Source: an uncultured Formosa sp. (lineage in GTDB: Bacteria > Bacteroidota > Bacteroidia > Flavobacteriales > Flavobacteriaceae). Taken from it: a DNA stretch of 64,000 nucleotides. Below the pieces are notes generated by a model. It was not told the DNA's origin and searched no databases. It worked only from the letters and a program-made list of their open reading frames with translations. Within the stretch, counting starts at the first letter, position 1. Each line of letters opens with the position of its first letter. Shown here one piece after another: positions 35,582-44,031 of this stretch. Location of the stretch: NCBI RefSeq assembly GCF_947500765.1, contig NZ_CANMTH010000002.1, positions 62,001 through 126,000 of the forward strand. Reading direction: 5' to 3'. The translations under genes were made by a program, and so were the position numbers.

Positions 35582-36028
35582 ATGATTTATAGAAAAGCTT
35601 TAAAAGAAGATGTAAAATCTGTGTCTGAATTATTTAATGATTACAGAGTGTTTTATAAAAAAGAGTCTGATTTAGAACGTGCTGAAAACTTCTTAATTAA
35701 GCGAATTGAAAATAAGGATTCTGAAATTTTTATTGCTGAAAATGAAAATAACAAACTTGTAGGTTTTGTTCAGTTATATCCTTTATTTTCTTCAACAAGA
35801 ATGGAGAAACTATGGCTTTTAAATGATTTATTTGTTAGTCCAAAATATAGAAACAAAGGCGTGTCTATAAACTTAATTGAGAACGCGAAACAATTAGTGA
35901 AAGATACGGGAGCTTGTGGAATGTTTTTAGAGACAAGTAAGTCTAACTTAATTGGAAATAAATTATACCCAAAAACAGGTTTTAATTTAAATAATAATTC
36001 AAATTATTACGAATGGAATAATTGCTAA
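35582..36028 (+). CDS. GNAT family N-acetyltransferase
   Basis: This 148-residue single-domain acetyltransferase has the acetyl-CoA site YRNKGVSINLIENAKQL (Q/RxxGxG/A-like pattern with G replaced by V) after the strand KLWLLNDLFV, and a C-terminal GNKLYPKTGF. Substrate is unknown. It follows the aspartate kinase gene after 56 bases and may share its transcript. Hairpins follow at 36042-36065 and 36109-36136. Confidence 0.88.
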   Translation: MIYRKALKEDVKSVSELFNDYRVFYKKESDLERAENFLIKRIENKDSEIFIAENENNKLVGFVQLYPLFSSTRMEKLWLLNDLFVSPKYRNKGVSINLIENAKQLVKDTGACGMFLETSKSNLIGNKLYPKTGFNLNNNSNYYEWNNC

Positions 36029-36041
36029 AAAATTAAACCGA

Positions 36042-36065
36042 TATGCTTTTTTATTTTAAAGCATA
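36042..36065 (+). other. Hairpin just after the GNAT gene
   Basis: TATGCTTT/AAAGCATA (36042-36049, 36058-36065) with a T-rich 8-base loop and no following T run. It precedes the real terminator and could protect the mRNA 3' end. Confidence 0.5.
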
Positions 36066-36108
36066 CGGATCTAAATATTGTCTTTATTTTTACTGTTCTT
36101 TATTTGAT

Positions 36109-36136
36109 AACGACACCTTTTTTAGGTGTCGTTTTT
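36109..36136 (+). terminator. Terminator after the GNAT gene
   Basis: AACGACACCT/AGGTGTCGTT 10-bp stem (36109-36118, 36124-36133) with a T5 loop and a T run. Confidence 0.92.
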
Positions 36137-36160
36137 CTTTTTTATATGGAGCGTCGATAC

Positions 36161-36730
36161 TTAAAATGTATAGCCTATTCGTAAATGAAGATTTGCAGCC
36201 AATACATTTTTATCTCCATAATAGTAGTCTTCTTTAGTTGTAATATAGCGTCCGTAACCAAGACCTATTCCTGTTTCATAATTAAAATGATTGCCAATAT
36301 GTCTTCGGATTCCCCAAGTAGGTATTATGGTGAAATCTCCAATAAAATTAAGATGATCTGCATTGGTTATTGTAAACCAATCTGGGTGATAACTCGTTTT
36401 AATCGATACGAAATTCCCTGTGTTATTTGCAATGCGTTTACCTTTATTGGTGCGTTTTTTTAGATTGTAATACCATCTTGGCTCTAATGTAAAAACAGGT
36501 GCTAGTAAATAGCCGTTAATGTCATTTACATCGCTTCCCCAAAATCCTGCATCTAAACCTACTTCACTGCGTAATGCAATTTTGTTTGTAAGTCGTAATT
36601 CATGATTAAAATACATTCCAAGAAAACCAGTTTGTGCACTAAAAATAGATTCTTCTACAGAAGTTGTTTGTGCGTACCCTGCTGTTATGGAAATAATAAA
36701 AAAAGCGAACGATGCTAAGTGGTTTTTCAT
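36161..36730 (-). CDS. Small outer-membrane beta-barrel protein
   Basis: I place the start at 36730, where MKNHLASFAFFIISITAGYAQ forms a signal peptide; an in-frame ATG at 36772 would add 14 residues before it. The mature ~170 residues are alternating strands (FLGMYFNHELRLTNKIALRSE, YLLAPVFTLEPRWYYNLKKR) with terminal Phe (LHLRIGYTF), typical of small outer-membrane barrels. No function can be assigned. Confidence 0.8.
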   Translation of the reverse strand: MKNHLASFAFFIISITAGYAQTTSVEESIFSAQTGFLGMYFNHELRLTNKIALRSEVGLDAGFWGSDVNDINGYLLAPVFTLEPRWYYNLKKRTNKGKRIANNTGNFVSIKTSYHPDWFTITNADHLNFIGDFTIIPTWGIRRHIGNHFNYETGIGLGYGRYITTKEDYYYGDKNVLAANLHLRIGYTF

Positions 36731-36781
36731 ACAGCTTGTAAATTGTTTATTAAATAACTTGTTGTGAGTCAAATATCATAA

Positions 36782-36815
36782 AAAAAGCAGAATTTATTTA
36801 TAAATTCTGCTTTTT
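36782..36815 (-). terminator. Terminator of the aminopeptidase P gene
   Basis: Perfect 15-bp stem AAAAAGCAGAATTTA/TAAATTCTGCTTTTT (36782-36796, 36801-36815) with a 4-base loop, 27 bases past the stop on the minus strand. Confidence 0.92.
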
Positions 36816-36842
36816 AAATACATTATGTATGTAAAATAAGTG

Positions 36843-38135
36843 TTACTTGTTCATAAGCGATTCGATTTCGTCTGCTTCTAGAGGAATGTTTCTCATTAAA
36901 TTAAAAGGAGATCCAGTGTCTTGAATAACAACATCGTCTTCTAAACGAATTCCGAATTTTTCATCTGGAATATATATACCAGGTTCTACGGTAAACACCA
37001 TGTTAGCTTTCATTGGTTCTGTAAGAATTCCGTAATCGTGAGTGTCTAATCCCATATGATGAGATGTGCCGTGCATAAAATATTTTTTATATGCTGGCCA
37101 TTCTGGGTTTTCGTTTTGTATATCGGCTTTGTCTAGAAGTCCTAAGCCAAGTAATTCAGAGGTTACTATTTTACCAACTTCAACATGATAGTCTGCCCAG
37201 ATTGTTCCAGGAACAAGCATGTTAGTAGCTGCTGTTTTTATACGGTTTACGGCATTGTAAACTGCTTTTTGTCTGTCTGTAAATCTTCCAGAAACAGGAA
37301 TGGTACGTGTCATGTCAGATGAGTAGTTTGCGTATTCTGCTCCTACATCTAATAAAATTAAATCGCCAGCTTTACATTCTTTGTTGTTTTCTATATAATG
37401 TAATACGTTAGCGCTGTTTCCTGATGCAACAATAGGAGTGTAAGCAAATCCCTTAGATCGGTTATTTAAAAACTCGTGCATGAACTCTGCTTCAATATTG
37501 TATTCCATAACGCCTGGTTTTACAAACTCTAAAATACGACGGAATCCTTTTTCGGTAATGTTACATGCTTCTTGAATTATGTCTAATTCTATCTGGTTTT
37601 TTACAGCACGCAGGCGTTGTAAAATAGGATTGCTTTTTGCTACACTGTGTGCTGGGTATTTTTTTCTTAACCAAGAGTTGAATCTGTCTTCGCGAGTTTC
37701 GGTTTCTACATGTGCTCTGTAATGCTCGTTAGTGTTAATATAAACGGTATTACATTGTGTCATAATTTCTTTAAAAACACGTTCGAAATCTTGTAACCAG
37801 TACACGGTTTTAATCCCTGAAGTTTTAAATGCGGCATCTTTATCTAATTTAGCGCCTTCCCAAACGGCAATATGTTCGTTTGTTTCTGTTAAAAATAAAA
37901 TTTCTCTATGTTTTGGGTTTGGACAATCAGGAAACAATACTAAAATACTACTTTCTTGGTCTACACCGCTTAAGTAAAATATGTTGCGATCTTGCTGGAA
38001 AGGTAATGCGCTATCTGCGCCAATAGGATAGATGTCGTTAGAATTAAAAACGGCTAAACTACTAGGTTTCATTTGAGCCGAAAAATGAGCTCTATTTTGT
38101 ATGAATAAATCGGAATTAATAGGATGGTATTTCAT
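36843..38135 (-). CDS. Aminopeptidase P family protein (Xaa-Pro aminopeptidase)
   Basis: This 430-residue M24B peptidase removes an N-terminal residue preceding proline. The N-terminal domain (about 1-170) is the creatinase-like cap. The C-terminal pita-bread domain has the five metal ligands: two Asp in LLDVGAEYANYSSDMTRT, His in HGTSHHMGLDTHD, Glu in FTVEPGIYI and Glu in GIRLEDDVVI. No signal peptide is seen, so it is cytosolic. It has its own -7 box (38167-38174) and terminator. Confidence 0.95.
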   Translation of the reverse strand: MKYHPINSDLFIQNRAHFSAQMKPSSLAVFNSNDIYPIGADSALPFQQDRNIFYLSGVDQESSILVLFPDCPNPKHREILFLTETNEHIAVWEGAKLDKDAAFKTSGIKTVYWLQDFERVFKEIMTQCNTVYINTNEHYRAHVETETREDRFNSWLRKKYPAHSVAKSNPILQRLRAVKNQIELDIIQEACNITEKGFRRILEFVKPGVMEYNIEAEFMHEFLNNRSKGFAYTPIVASGNSANVLHYIENNKECKAGDLILLDVGAEYANYSSDMTRTIPVSGRFTDRQKAVYNAVNRIKTAATNMLVPGTIWADYHVEVGKIVTSELLGLGLLDKADIQNENPEWPAYKKYFMHGTSHHMGLDTHDYGILTEPMKANMVFTVEPGIYIPDEKFGIRLEDDVVIQDTGSPFNLMRNIPLEADEIESLMNK

Positions 38136-38166
38136 TTTAATTTGAAGTTTAAATGAGAAGTTTTTT

Positions 38167-38174
38167 CAAAATTA
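38167..38174 (-). promoter_or_regulatory. -7 promoter box of the aminopeptidase P gene
   Basis: Minus strand TAATTTTG, a TAnnTTTG match 31 bases before the start codon at 38135. Confidence 0.45.
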
Positions 38175-38452
38175 CATATATAATAAGTATTGTTATAAAT
38201 AGAAACCTTAAAAAGATGTTAAAGGTTTTTTAACATCTTTTTTTGTTGAAACTACAACGATTGAGAGCTGTTTTGTGTGTTTATTGAGAATTTATCATTT
38301 TATGTCTAAATTCGGTTTTGTTGTAATTGTAAAAAATAAATCTTTTTGGTTCATCGTTTGTTCAAAACAGAATATGTTTTTAATATGCTTATTGTTAGTG
38401 TTTTATTAGGCTCTTTAAAATGATTCTAAATATAAATTAAAGTGACTTAGTT

Positions 38453-38484
38453 TTTGTCTATAAATCTATTCTAGTTTAAATTTG
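38453..38484 (+). promoter_or_regulatory. Full -33/-7 promoter of the sdhCAB operon
   Basis: TTTG (38453-38456), 20 bases, TAAATTTG (38477-38484): the same exact spacing as the promoter at 1037. The predicted start site near 38489 excludes an in-frame TTG at 38482 as start codon and supports the ATG at 38512. Confidence 0.7.
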
Positions 38485-38511
38485 TTGGGAATAAAACTAA
38501 CATTAAAAATA

Positions 38512-39183
38512 ATGAGCGGATTTCTTAAATCTTCGATAGGAAGAAAAATTGCTATGGCACTTTCGGCATTCTTCCTTATGTTTTTCTTAATAATTCATTT
38601 AGCAGTAAACATCACGTCTGTTTTTAGTCCTGATATGTTTAATGAATTATCTCATTTCATGGGAACCAATCCTTTAGTACAATTTGCTTTACAACCAGTA
38701 TTAGTATTTGGTGTTGTATTTCACTTTGTAATGGGATTTGTATTAGAAATAAAAAACAGAAAGGCAACAACTGTAAAGTATGTGCAAGACAATGGTGCAG
38801 CTAACTCTACATGGATGAGTAGAAATATGATATATAGCGGAATTGCGATTCTTGCTTTTATTGTACTTCACTTTATCGATTTCTGGATTCCAGAATTAAA
38901 CACAAAATATGTTGTAGGAGATATGTCTGGATTACATGATGGTAGTTTCAGATATTATCATGAATTAGTAGAGAAGTTTCATAACCCATTAAGAGTTGGT
39001 GCTTATGTAGTTGCTTTCGTATTTTTAGGATTGCATTTAGCACATGGTTTTACCTCTGCTTTTCAATCTATGGGATCTACAGCAGGTCGTAAAAAAACAT
39101 TACAACAAATAGGTAAAGCGTATTCAGTTATTATTCCTTTAGGGTTTATAATTGTTGCAGTTTTTCATTTCCTTAACCATTAA
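38512..39183 (+). CDS. sdhC: Succinate dehydrogenase cytochrome b subunit
   Basis: I start at the ATG at 38512 (MSGFLKSSIGRKIAM), giving 223 residues; an in-frame TTG at 38482 lies inside the promoter. Five hydrophobic segments and membrane His residues (FFLIIHL, VVFHFVMGF, VLHFIDFW, GLHLAHGF) fit the single-subunit, dihaem type-B anchor found in Bacteroidota. It passes electrons from succinate to menaquinone and anchors SdhAB. The first gene of the operon; sdhA begins 12 bases later. There is no sdhD, as expected for this type. Confidence 0.95.
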   Translation: MSGFLKSSIGRKIAMALSAFFLMFFLIIHLAVNITSVFSPDMFNELSHFMGTNPLVQFALQPVLVFGVVFHFVMGFVLEIKNRKATTVKYVQDNGAANSTWMSRNMIYSGIAILAFIVLHFIDFWIPELNTKYVVGDMSGLHDGSFRYYHELVEKFHNPLRVGAYVVAFVFLGLHLAHGFTSAFQSMGSTAGRKKTLQQIGKAYSVIIPLGFIIVAVFHFLNH

Positions 39184-39195
39184 TCTTAAATACAA

Positions 39196-41208
39196 ATGGC
39201 TTTAGATTCAAAAGTACCAGAAGGTCCAATTAAAGATAAATGGACAGAATATAAAAATCATATAAATCTTGTTAACCCAGCGAACAAACGTAATATTGAT
39301 ATTATTGTTGTAGGAACAGGTTTAGCTGGAGGTTCGGCAGCAGCAACGTTAGCTGAACTAGGATATAATGTAAAAGCTTTTGCTTACCAAGATTCTCCAA
39401 GACGTGCGCACTCTATTGCTGCTCAAGGTGGAATTAATGCAGCAAAAAATTACATGGGAGATGGTGATTCTAATTATCGTCTTTTTTACGATACTGTAAA
39501 AGGTGGAGATTACCGTTCTCGTGAAGCAAACGTTCACCGTTTAGCAGAGGTGTCAGGAAATATTATAGACCAATGTGTTGCTCAAGGTGTTCCTTTTGCA
39601 CGTGATTATGGTGGATTATTAGATAACCGTTCATTTGGTGGTGTATTAGTGTCTAGAACATTTTATGCTAAAGGACAAACAGGACAACAATTATTGTTAG
39701 GATGTTATTCTGCAATGAACCGTCAAATTGCTCGTGGAAAGATTGAAATGTTCAATCGTCATGAAATGTTAGACGTTGTAAAAGTAAATGGTAAAGCAAG
39801 AGGTATTATTGCTCGTAATTTAATTACTGGTGAGATTGAGCGTCATTCTGCGCATGCTGTTGTTATTGCAACAGGTGGTTATGGAAATGTATATTTCCTT
39901 TCAACTAACGCGATGGGATCTAACGCAACTGCCGCTTGGAAAATACATAAAAAAGGAGCGTATTTCGCAAATCCTTGTTTCACACAAATTCACCCAACGT
40001 GTATTCCACGTTCTGGAGATTACCAATCTAAGTTAACGTTAATGTCAGAATCATTACGTAACGATGGACGTATTTGGGTGCCTGCAAAATTAGAAGATGC
40101 TAAAGCAATTCAACAAGGTAAATTAAAGCCTACTGATATTGCAGAAGCAGATAGAGATTACTACTTAGAAAGACGCTATCCTGCGTTTGGTAACTTAGTA
40201 CCACGTGATGTTGCATCTAGAGCAGCAAAAGAACGTTGCGATGCTGGTTACGGTGTGAATGCAACAGGAGAAGCTGTATATTTAGATTTTGCATCTGCTT
40301 TTGTACGTTATGGTACAGAACAAGCAAAAATTCATGGAATTAAAAACCCTTCTGACGCAGAAATTAAAAAATTAGGTCAAGGAATTATAGAAAGTAAGTA
40401 TGGAAACTTATTTCAGATGTATGAAAAAATCATCGCTGAAAATCCTTACGAAACTCCAATGATGATTTATCCTGCAACACACTATACAATGGGTGGTATT
40501 TGGGTTGATTATAACTTAATGACTACAGTTGAAGGTTTATACTGTATTGGTGAAGCAAATTTCTCTGATCACGGTGCAAACAGACTTGGAGCTTCTGCTT
40601 TAATGCAAGGTTTAGCAGATGGTTATTTCGTGTTACCTTATACTATTGGAGATTATTTATCTGATGATATTAGAACAGGAAAAATACCAACAGATACTCC
40701 AGAATTTGAGGAAGCTGAAAAAGAAGTTAAAGATAAAATAGACTTCTTTATCAATAATAAAGGAACTAAAACCGTAGATCATTTCCATAAACGTCTTGGA
40801 AAAGTAATGTGGGATAAAGTAGGAATGTCGCGTAACGAAAAAGATTTAACAGCTGCTATGGCAGAAATTAAAGAGATTCGTGAAGAGTTCTGGAAAGATG
40901 TGATGGTTCCTGGATCTGCAAATGAAATGAATGTGGAATTAGAAAAAGCTGGACGTGTAGCAGATTTCTTAGAATTAGGAGAGTTGTTTGCAAAAGATGC
41001 TTTAGTAAGAAGAGAATCTTGCGGTGGACACTTTAGAGAAGAATCTGTAGAATTAGACGGAGAACAAAAAGGAGAAGCGAAACGTGATGACGTTAACTTT
41101 GCTTTTGTTTCAGCTTGGGAATATAAAGGAGAACCTGCAGATGCAGTTTTACATAAAGAAGAATTAGAATTTAAAGATATTGAACTAAAACAACGTTCAT
41201 ACAAATAA
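39196..41208 (+). CDS. sdhA: Succinate dehydrogenase / fumarate reductase flavoprotein
   Basis: This 670-residue subunit oxidises succinate to fumarate. [19 protein letters not shown] binds FAD, His72 in [11 protein letters not shown] is at the position of the covalent FAD histidine, and [10 protein letters not shown] and [13 protein letters not shown] carry substrate-binding His and Arg residues. Its length (longer than the proteobacterial ~588) fits the type-B enzyme. It is between sdhC and sdhB, with 12- and 10-base spacers. Confidence 0.98.
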   Translation: MALDSKVPEGPIKDKWTEYKNHINLVNPANKRNIDIIVVGTGLAGGSAAATLAELGYNVKAFAYQDSPRRAHSIAAQGGINAAKNYMGDGDSNYRLFYDTVKGGDYRSREANVHRLAEVSGNIIDQCVAQGVPFARDYGGLLDNRSFGGVLVSRTFYAKGQTGQQLLLGCYSAMNRQIARGKIEMFNRHEMLDVVKVNGKARGIIARNLITGEIERHSAHAVVIATGGYGNVYFLSTNAMGSNATAAWKIHKKGAYFANPCFTQIHPTCIPRSGDYQSKLTLMSESLRNDGRIWVPAKLEDAKAIQQGKLKPTDIAEADRDYYLERRYPAFGNLVPRDVASRAAKERCDAGYGVNATGEAVYLDFASAFVRYGTEQAKIHGIKNPSDAEIKKLGQGIIESKYGNLFQMYEKIIAENPYETPMMIYPATHYTMGGIWVDYNLMTTVEGLYCIGEANFSDHGANRLGASALMQGLADGYFVLPYTIGDYLSDDIRTGKIPTDTPEFEEAEKEVKDKIDFFINNKGTKTVDHFHKRLGKVMWDKVGMSRNEKDLTAAMAEIKEIREEFWKDVMVPGSANEMNVELEKAGRVADFLELGELFAKDALVRRESCGGHFREESVELDGEQKGEAKRDDVNFAFVSAWEYKGEPADAVLHKEELEFKDIELKQRSYK

Positions 41209-41218
41209 GATTGACATT

Positions 41219-41968
41219 ATGAATTTAACACTTAAAATTTGGAGACAAAAAGACTCGAATGCAAAGGGTCAAATGGTCGATTACAAAGTTAATGATATTT
41301 CAGAGCATATGTCTTTCCTAGAAATGATGGATGTTTTGAACGAACAATTAGTAAACTCTGGGGAAGAACCAGTAGCTTTCGATCATGATTGTCGCGAAGG
41401 AATTTGCGGTATGTGTTCTCTATATATTAATGGTGAAGCACACGGTCCAGATCGTGGAATCACTACTTGCCAATTACACATGAGAATGTTTAAAGATGGC
41501 GATACCATTACAATCGAACCATGGAGAGCGGCAGCTTTTCCTGTAATTAAAGATTTAATTGTAGACAGAATGGCTTTCGAACGTATTCAACAAGCAGGAG
41601 GTTATATTTCTGTAAATACGTCTGGAAACACACAAGATGCAAACTCGTTACCAATTTCTAAACACGCAGCAGATGAAGCTATGGATGCTGCAGCATGTAT
41701 TGGTTGTGGAGCTTGTGTTGCAAGTTGTAAAAATTCTTCAGCCATGTTATTTGTTGGTGCAAAAGTATCGCAATATGCGTTATTACCACAAGGACAAGTA
41801 GAGGCTGCAGATCGTGTTATGAATATGGTTGCACAAATGGATCTTGAAGGTTTTGGTAACTGTACAAACACTGGAGCATGCGAGGTAGAGTGTCCTAAAG
41901 GAATTACTTTAGAAAACATTGCACGTATGAACAGAGAATTTGTTAAGGCAAACGTAAAAGGGAACTAA
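41219..41968 (+). CDS. sdhB: Succinate dehydrogenase / fumarate reductase iron-sulfur subunit
   Basis: This 249-residue subunit carries electrons through three clusters: [10 protein letters not shown] plus a later Cys (TTCQL) for [2Fe-2S], [13 protein letters not shown] for [4Fe-4S], and [14 protein letters not shown] for the third cluster. It is the last gene of the operon and is followed by a strong terminator. Its clusters would be supplied by the SUF system encoded 13 kb upstream. Confidence 0.98.
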   Translation: MNLTLKIWRQKDSNAKGQMVDYKVNDISEHMSFLEMMDVLNEQLVNSGEEPVAFDHDCREGICGMCSLYINGEAHGPDRGITTCQLHMRMFKDGDTITIEPWRAAAFPVIKDLIVDRMAFERIQQAGGYISVNTSGNTQDANSLPISKHAADEAMDAAACIGCGACVASCKNSSAMLFVGAKVSQYALLPQGQVEAADRVMNMVAQMDLEGFGNCTNTGACEVECPKGITLENIARMNREFVKANVKGN

Positions 41969-41994
41969 ACTCTTTTAATTATTATAATATTAAG

Positions 41995-42023
41995 AATCCC
42001 AAGCGCACAGCTTGGGATTTTTT
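41995..42023 (+). terminator. Terminator of the sdhCAB operon
   Basis: AATCCCAAGC/GCTTGGGATT 10-bp stem (41995-42004, 42010-42019) with GCACA loop and T run. Confidence 0.93.
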
Positions 42024-42066
42024 GTTTAGTTTTATTCGTTTTTTAATTTTATTATAATTCACTCAG

Positions 42067-43836
42067 ATGAAATCTCCTATAACTTTCTATAAAGAGCAAT
42101 CTCAAAGCCATCAAGTAAAAGCGACAGCTTTAAATAAGCAAATGAGACTATTAAGTATATTACGTTTATTGGTGTTTTTAAGCGTAGCTTATGGTGTGTA
42201 TCTAACGTTCTCTAATTGGCAAGTTGCTGTAGCTATTGCTGTTGTTGGAATTGCTTTATTTTTATTTTTATTGCTGAAGTATACAAATATAAAACAACAA
42301 CGGAATCTAGAAAAAGCAATTGTAGCGATTAATGAAGATGAAATTAAAATTAACAATGACGGTTTTTTCGATCGTTTAGATGGTTTAGAATTCCAAGATC
42401 CGTTACATGAATATTGCTTAGATATCGATTTGTTTGGCCGCGGTTCTTTTTTTCAGAATATAAACAGAACATATGTTAAAGAAGGCACTGAGAAGCTCTC
42501 TGAAGCATTTAAAGCAAATGATATTAGTAATATAACCAAACGACAACAAGCGATAAAAGAATTAGCAGATAAAGCGATTTGGAGACAAAACTATAGTGCT
42601 ATAGCCAGTCTAATTAAAGTAGAAACACCTGCTAAAAGTATTAACTCGTGGTTGTCTAATTACAAACCTAAATTTAAAAGCTTCTTAAAATTTTTACCTT
42701 TACTTTTTACAGTTGTCTCTATTCTTATTTTTGTGGGAGTGTATGTGAATATAGTGTCTGCAAATGTGTTAGGCATTTGGCTAGTTATTGGTGTTTTGTT
42801 AACTGGAGTATTTTTAAAATCTATTAATGTAATTGCTTCTCAGACCGAAAAATTAAAGGAGACATTTAAACAGTATGCGGCTTTACTTGATAAAATTGAA
42901 CAAGAAACATTTCAATCAGAATTGTTGATTGAAAAACAAAAAAAAATTACTCAAGAAGGAGAGAAGGCTTCAGAAATATTTTCAGAATTATCACGATTAT
43001 TAGATCGTTTAGATAATAGAAATAATTTAATTTCAGCCATTTTTGGGAATGGACTTTTTCTTCTAGATATTAAAAATTCCTATGCTATCGAGCAATGGAT
43101 TAAAAAATACGCTCATAAAACCACAGATTGGTTCGATGTCATTTCATTTTTCGATGCTTATAACTCATTAGGAAATTATACCTTCAATAATCCTGAATTT
43201 ATCTTCCCTGAAATTAAGGAAAATGAAGATGTAATTCTTGCTAAAAACTTAGGTCATCCTTTATTAAAAACAGAAAAGCGTATAGATAATGACCTAAATA
43301 TTAAAAACGAAGAATTCTTTATTATTACAGGAGCAAACATGGCGGGAAAAAGTACATTTCTTAGAACGGTTTCGCTTCATATTGTAATGTCTAATGTTGG
43401 TCTGCCTGTATGTGCAGAAACAAGTACCTATAACCCGATTAAGTTAATTACGAGTATGCGTACAAGCGATTCGTTAACCGACGATAGTTCATACTTCTTT
43501 TCAGAATTAACACGTTTAAAATATATTGTAGATGCCATTCAAACCGATCGTTATTTTATTGTTTTAGATGAAATTTTAAAAGGAACAAATAGTACAGATA
43601 AAGCCATTGGTTCTCGCAAGTTTGTCGAGAAATTAGTAGCCTCAAATGCGACTGGAATTATTGCAACTCACGATTTAAGTTTATGTGAGATTTCAGATGA
43701 ATTACCAGAGGTTAAAAATCATTATTTCGATGCTGAAATTATCAATGATGAATTACATTTTGACTATACATTTAAAGACGGAATTTGTCAGAATATGAAT
43801 GCGAGTTTCTTGCTAAAAAAGATGGAAATCATTTAA
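42067..43836 (+). CDS. Membrane-anchored MutS-like ATPase
   Basis: This 589-residue protein ends in a MutS-family ATPase domain: Walker A GANMAGKST (422-430), the MutS-type MRTSDSLTDDSSYFFSEL region, Walker B FIVLDE (Asp501, Glu502), and a C-terminal TGIIATHDLSLCEI. The N-terminal mismatch-binding domains of MutS are absent. Instead there are hydrophobic helices near residues 28-45, 52-72, 210-230 and 235-255, so it is probably an inner-membrane protein. Substrate and role are unknown; a mismatch-repair function should not be assumed. An AT-only palindrome follows the stop. Confidence 0.85.
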   Translation: MKSPITFYKEQSQSHQVKATALNKQMRLLSILRLLVFLSVAYGVYLTFSNWQVAVAIAVVGIALFLFLLLKYTNIKQQRNLEKAIVAINEDEIKINNDGFFDRLDGLEFQDPLHEYCLDIDLFGRGSFFQNINRTYVKEGTEKLSEAFKANDISNITKRQQAIKELADKAIWRQNYSAIASLIKVETPAKSINSWLSNYKPKFKSFLKFLPLLFTVVSILIFVGVYVNIVSANVLGIWLVIGVLLTGVFLKSINVIASQTEKLKETFKQYAALLDKIEQETFQSELLIEKQKKITQEGEKASEIFSELSRLLDRLDNRNNLISAIFGNGLFLLDIKNSYAIEQWIKKYAHKTTDWFDVISFFDAYNSLGNYTFNNPEFIFPEIKENEDVILAKNLGHPLLKTEKRIDNDLNIKNEEFFIITGANMAGKSTFLRTVSLHIVMSNVGLPVCAETSTYNPIKLITSMRTSDSLTDDSSYFFSELTRLKYIVDAIQTDRYFIVLDEILKGTNSTDKAIGSRKFVEKLVASNATGIIATHDLSLCEISDELPEVKNHYFDAEIINDELHFDYTFKDGICQNMNASFLLKKMEII

Positions 43837-43840
43837 GATT

Positions 43841-43875
43841 TATTAATATTTTAATAAATAATTAAAATATTAATA
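43841..43875. other. Perfect AT-only inverted repeat
   Basis: A 15-bp arm TATTAATATTTTAAT and its exact complement (43841-43855, 43861-43875) around AAATA. It consists only of A and T and has no T run after it; possible terminator, operator or cruciform. Confidence 0.6.
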
Positions 43876-43999
43876 TGATTGAAATAGGTTGTAAGTGTCT
43901 TAATTTCATTGATTAATGATGTGTCCTTAATTTTATAATAATTAAAATGTTGTATTTTGTGTTTTATTTAACAAGGTTAGACTAAACTACACGACATAT

Positions 44000-44031
44000 A
44001 TAAGGTCTAAACTATTTATATAAGACCTTAT
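44000..44031 (+). promoter_or_regulatory. Inverted repeat overlapping the start codon of the RND operon
   Basis: ATAAGGTCT (44000-44008) and AGACCTTAT (44023-44031) are perfect 9-bp arms with a 14-base spacer. The right arm contains the first two bases of the ATG (44030-44032). It may be a repressor operator, or an mRNA hairpin that hides the start codon. Confidence 0.55.

Larger units (their letters stand above)
38136..38511. other. Non-coding gap between divergent pepP-like gene and sdhC
   Basis: The gap contains the promoter boxes of both genes and a perfect hairpin AAAAGATGTTAAA/TTTAACATCTTTT (38211-38223, 38229-38241) followed by T on the plus strand, with no plus-strand gene before it. 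The rest shows no coding potential. Confidence 0.55.

Noticed and set aside
36043..36237. Open frame after the GNAT gene
   Set aside because: It spans a hairpin and a strong terminator and then overlaps the barrel gene in antisense.
38482..38511. TTG start ten codons upstream for sdhC
   Set aside because: This codon lies inside the -7 promoter box, so it cannot be in the mRNA.
40779..41204. Long open frame antisense to sdhA
   Set aside because: It is a shadow of a highly conserved gene, Ser-rich with no domain.
42067..43836. DNA mismatch repair protein MutS
   Set aside because: Only the ATPase core is shared; mismatch-recognition domains are missing and membrane helices are present.
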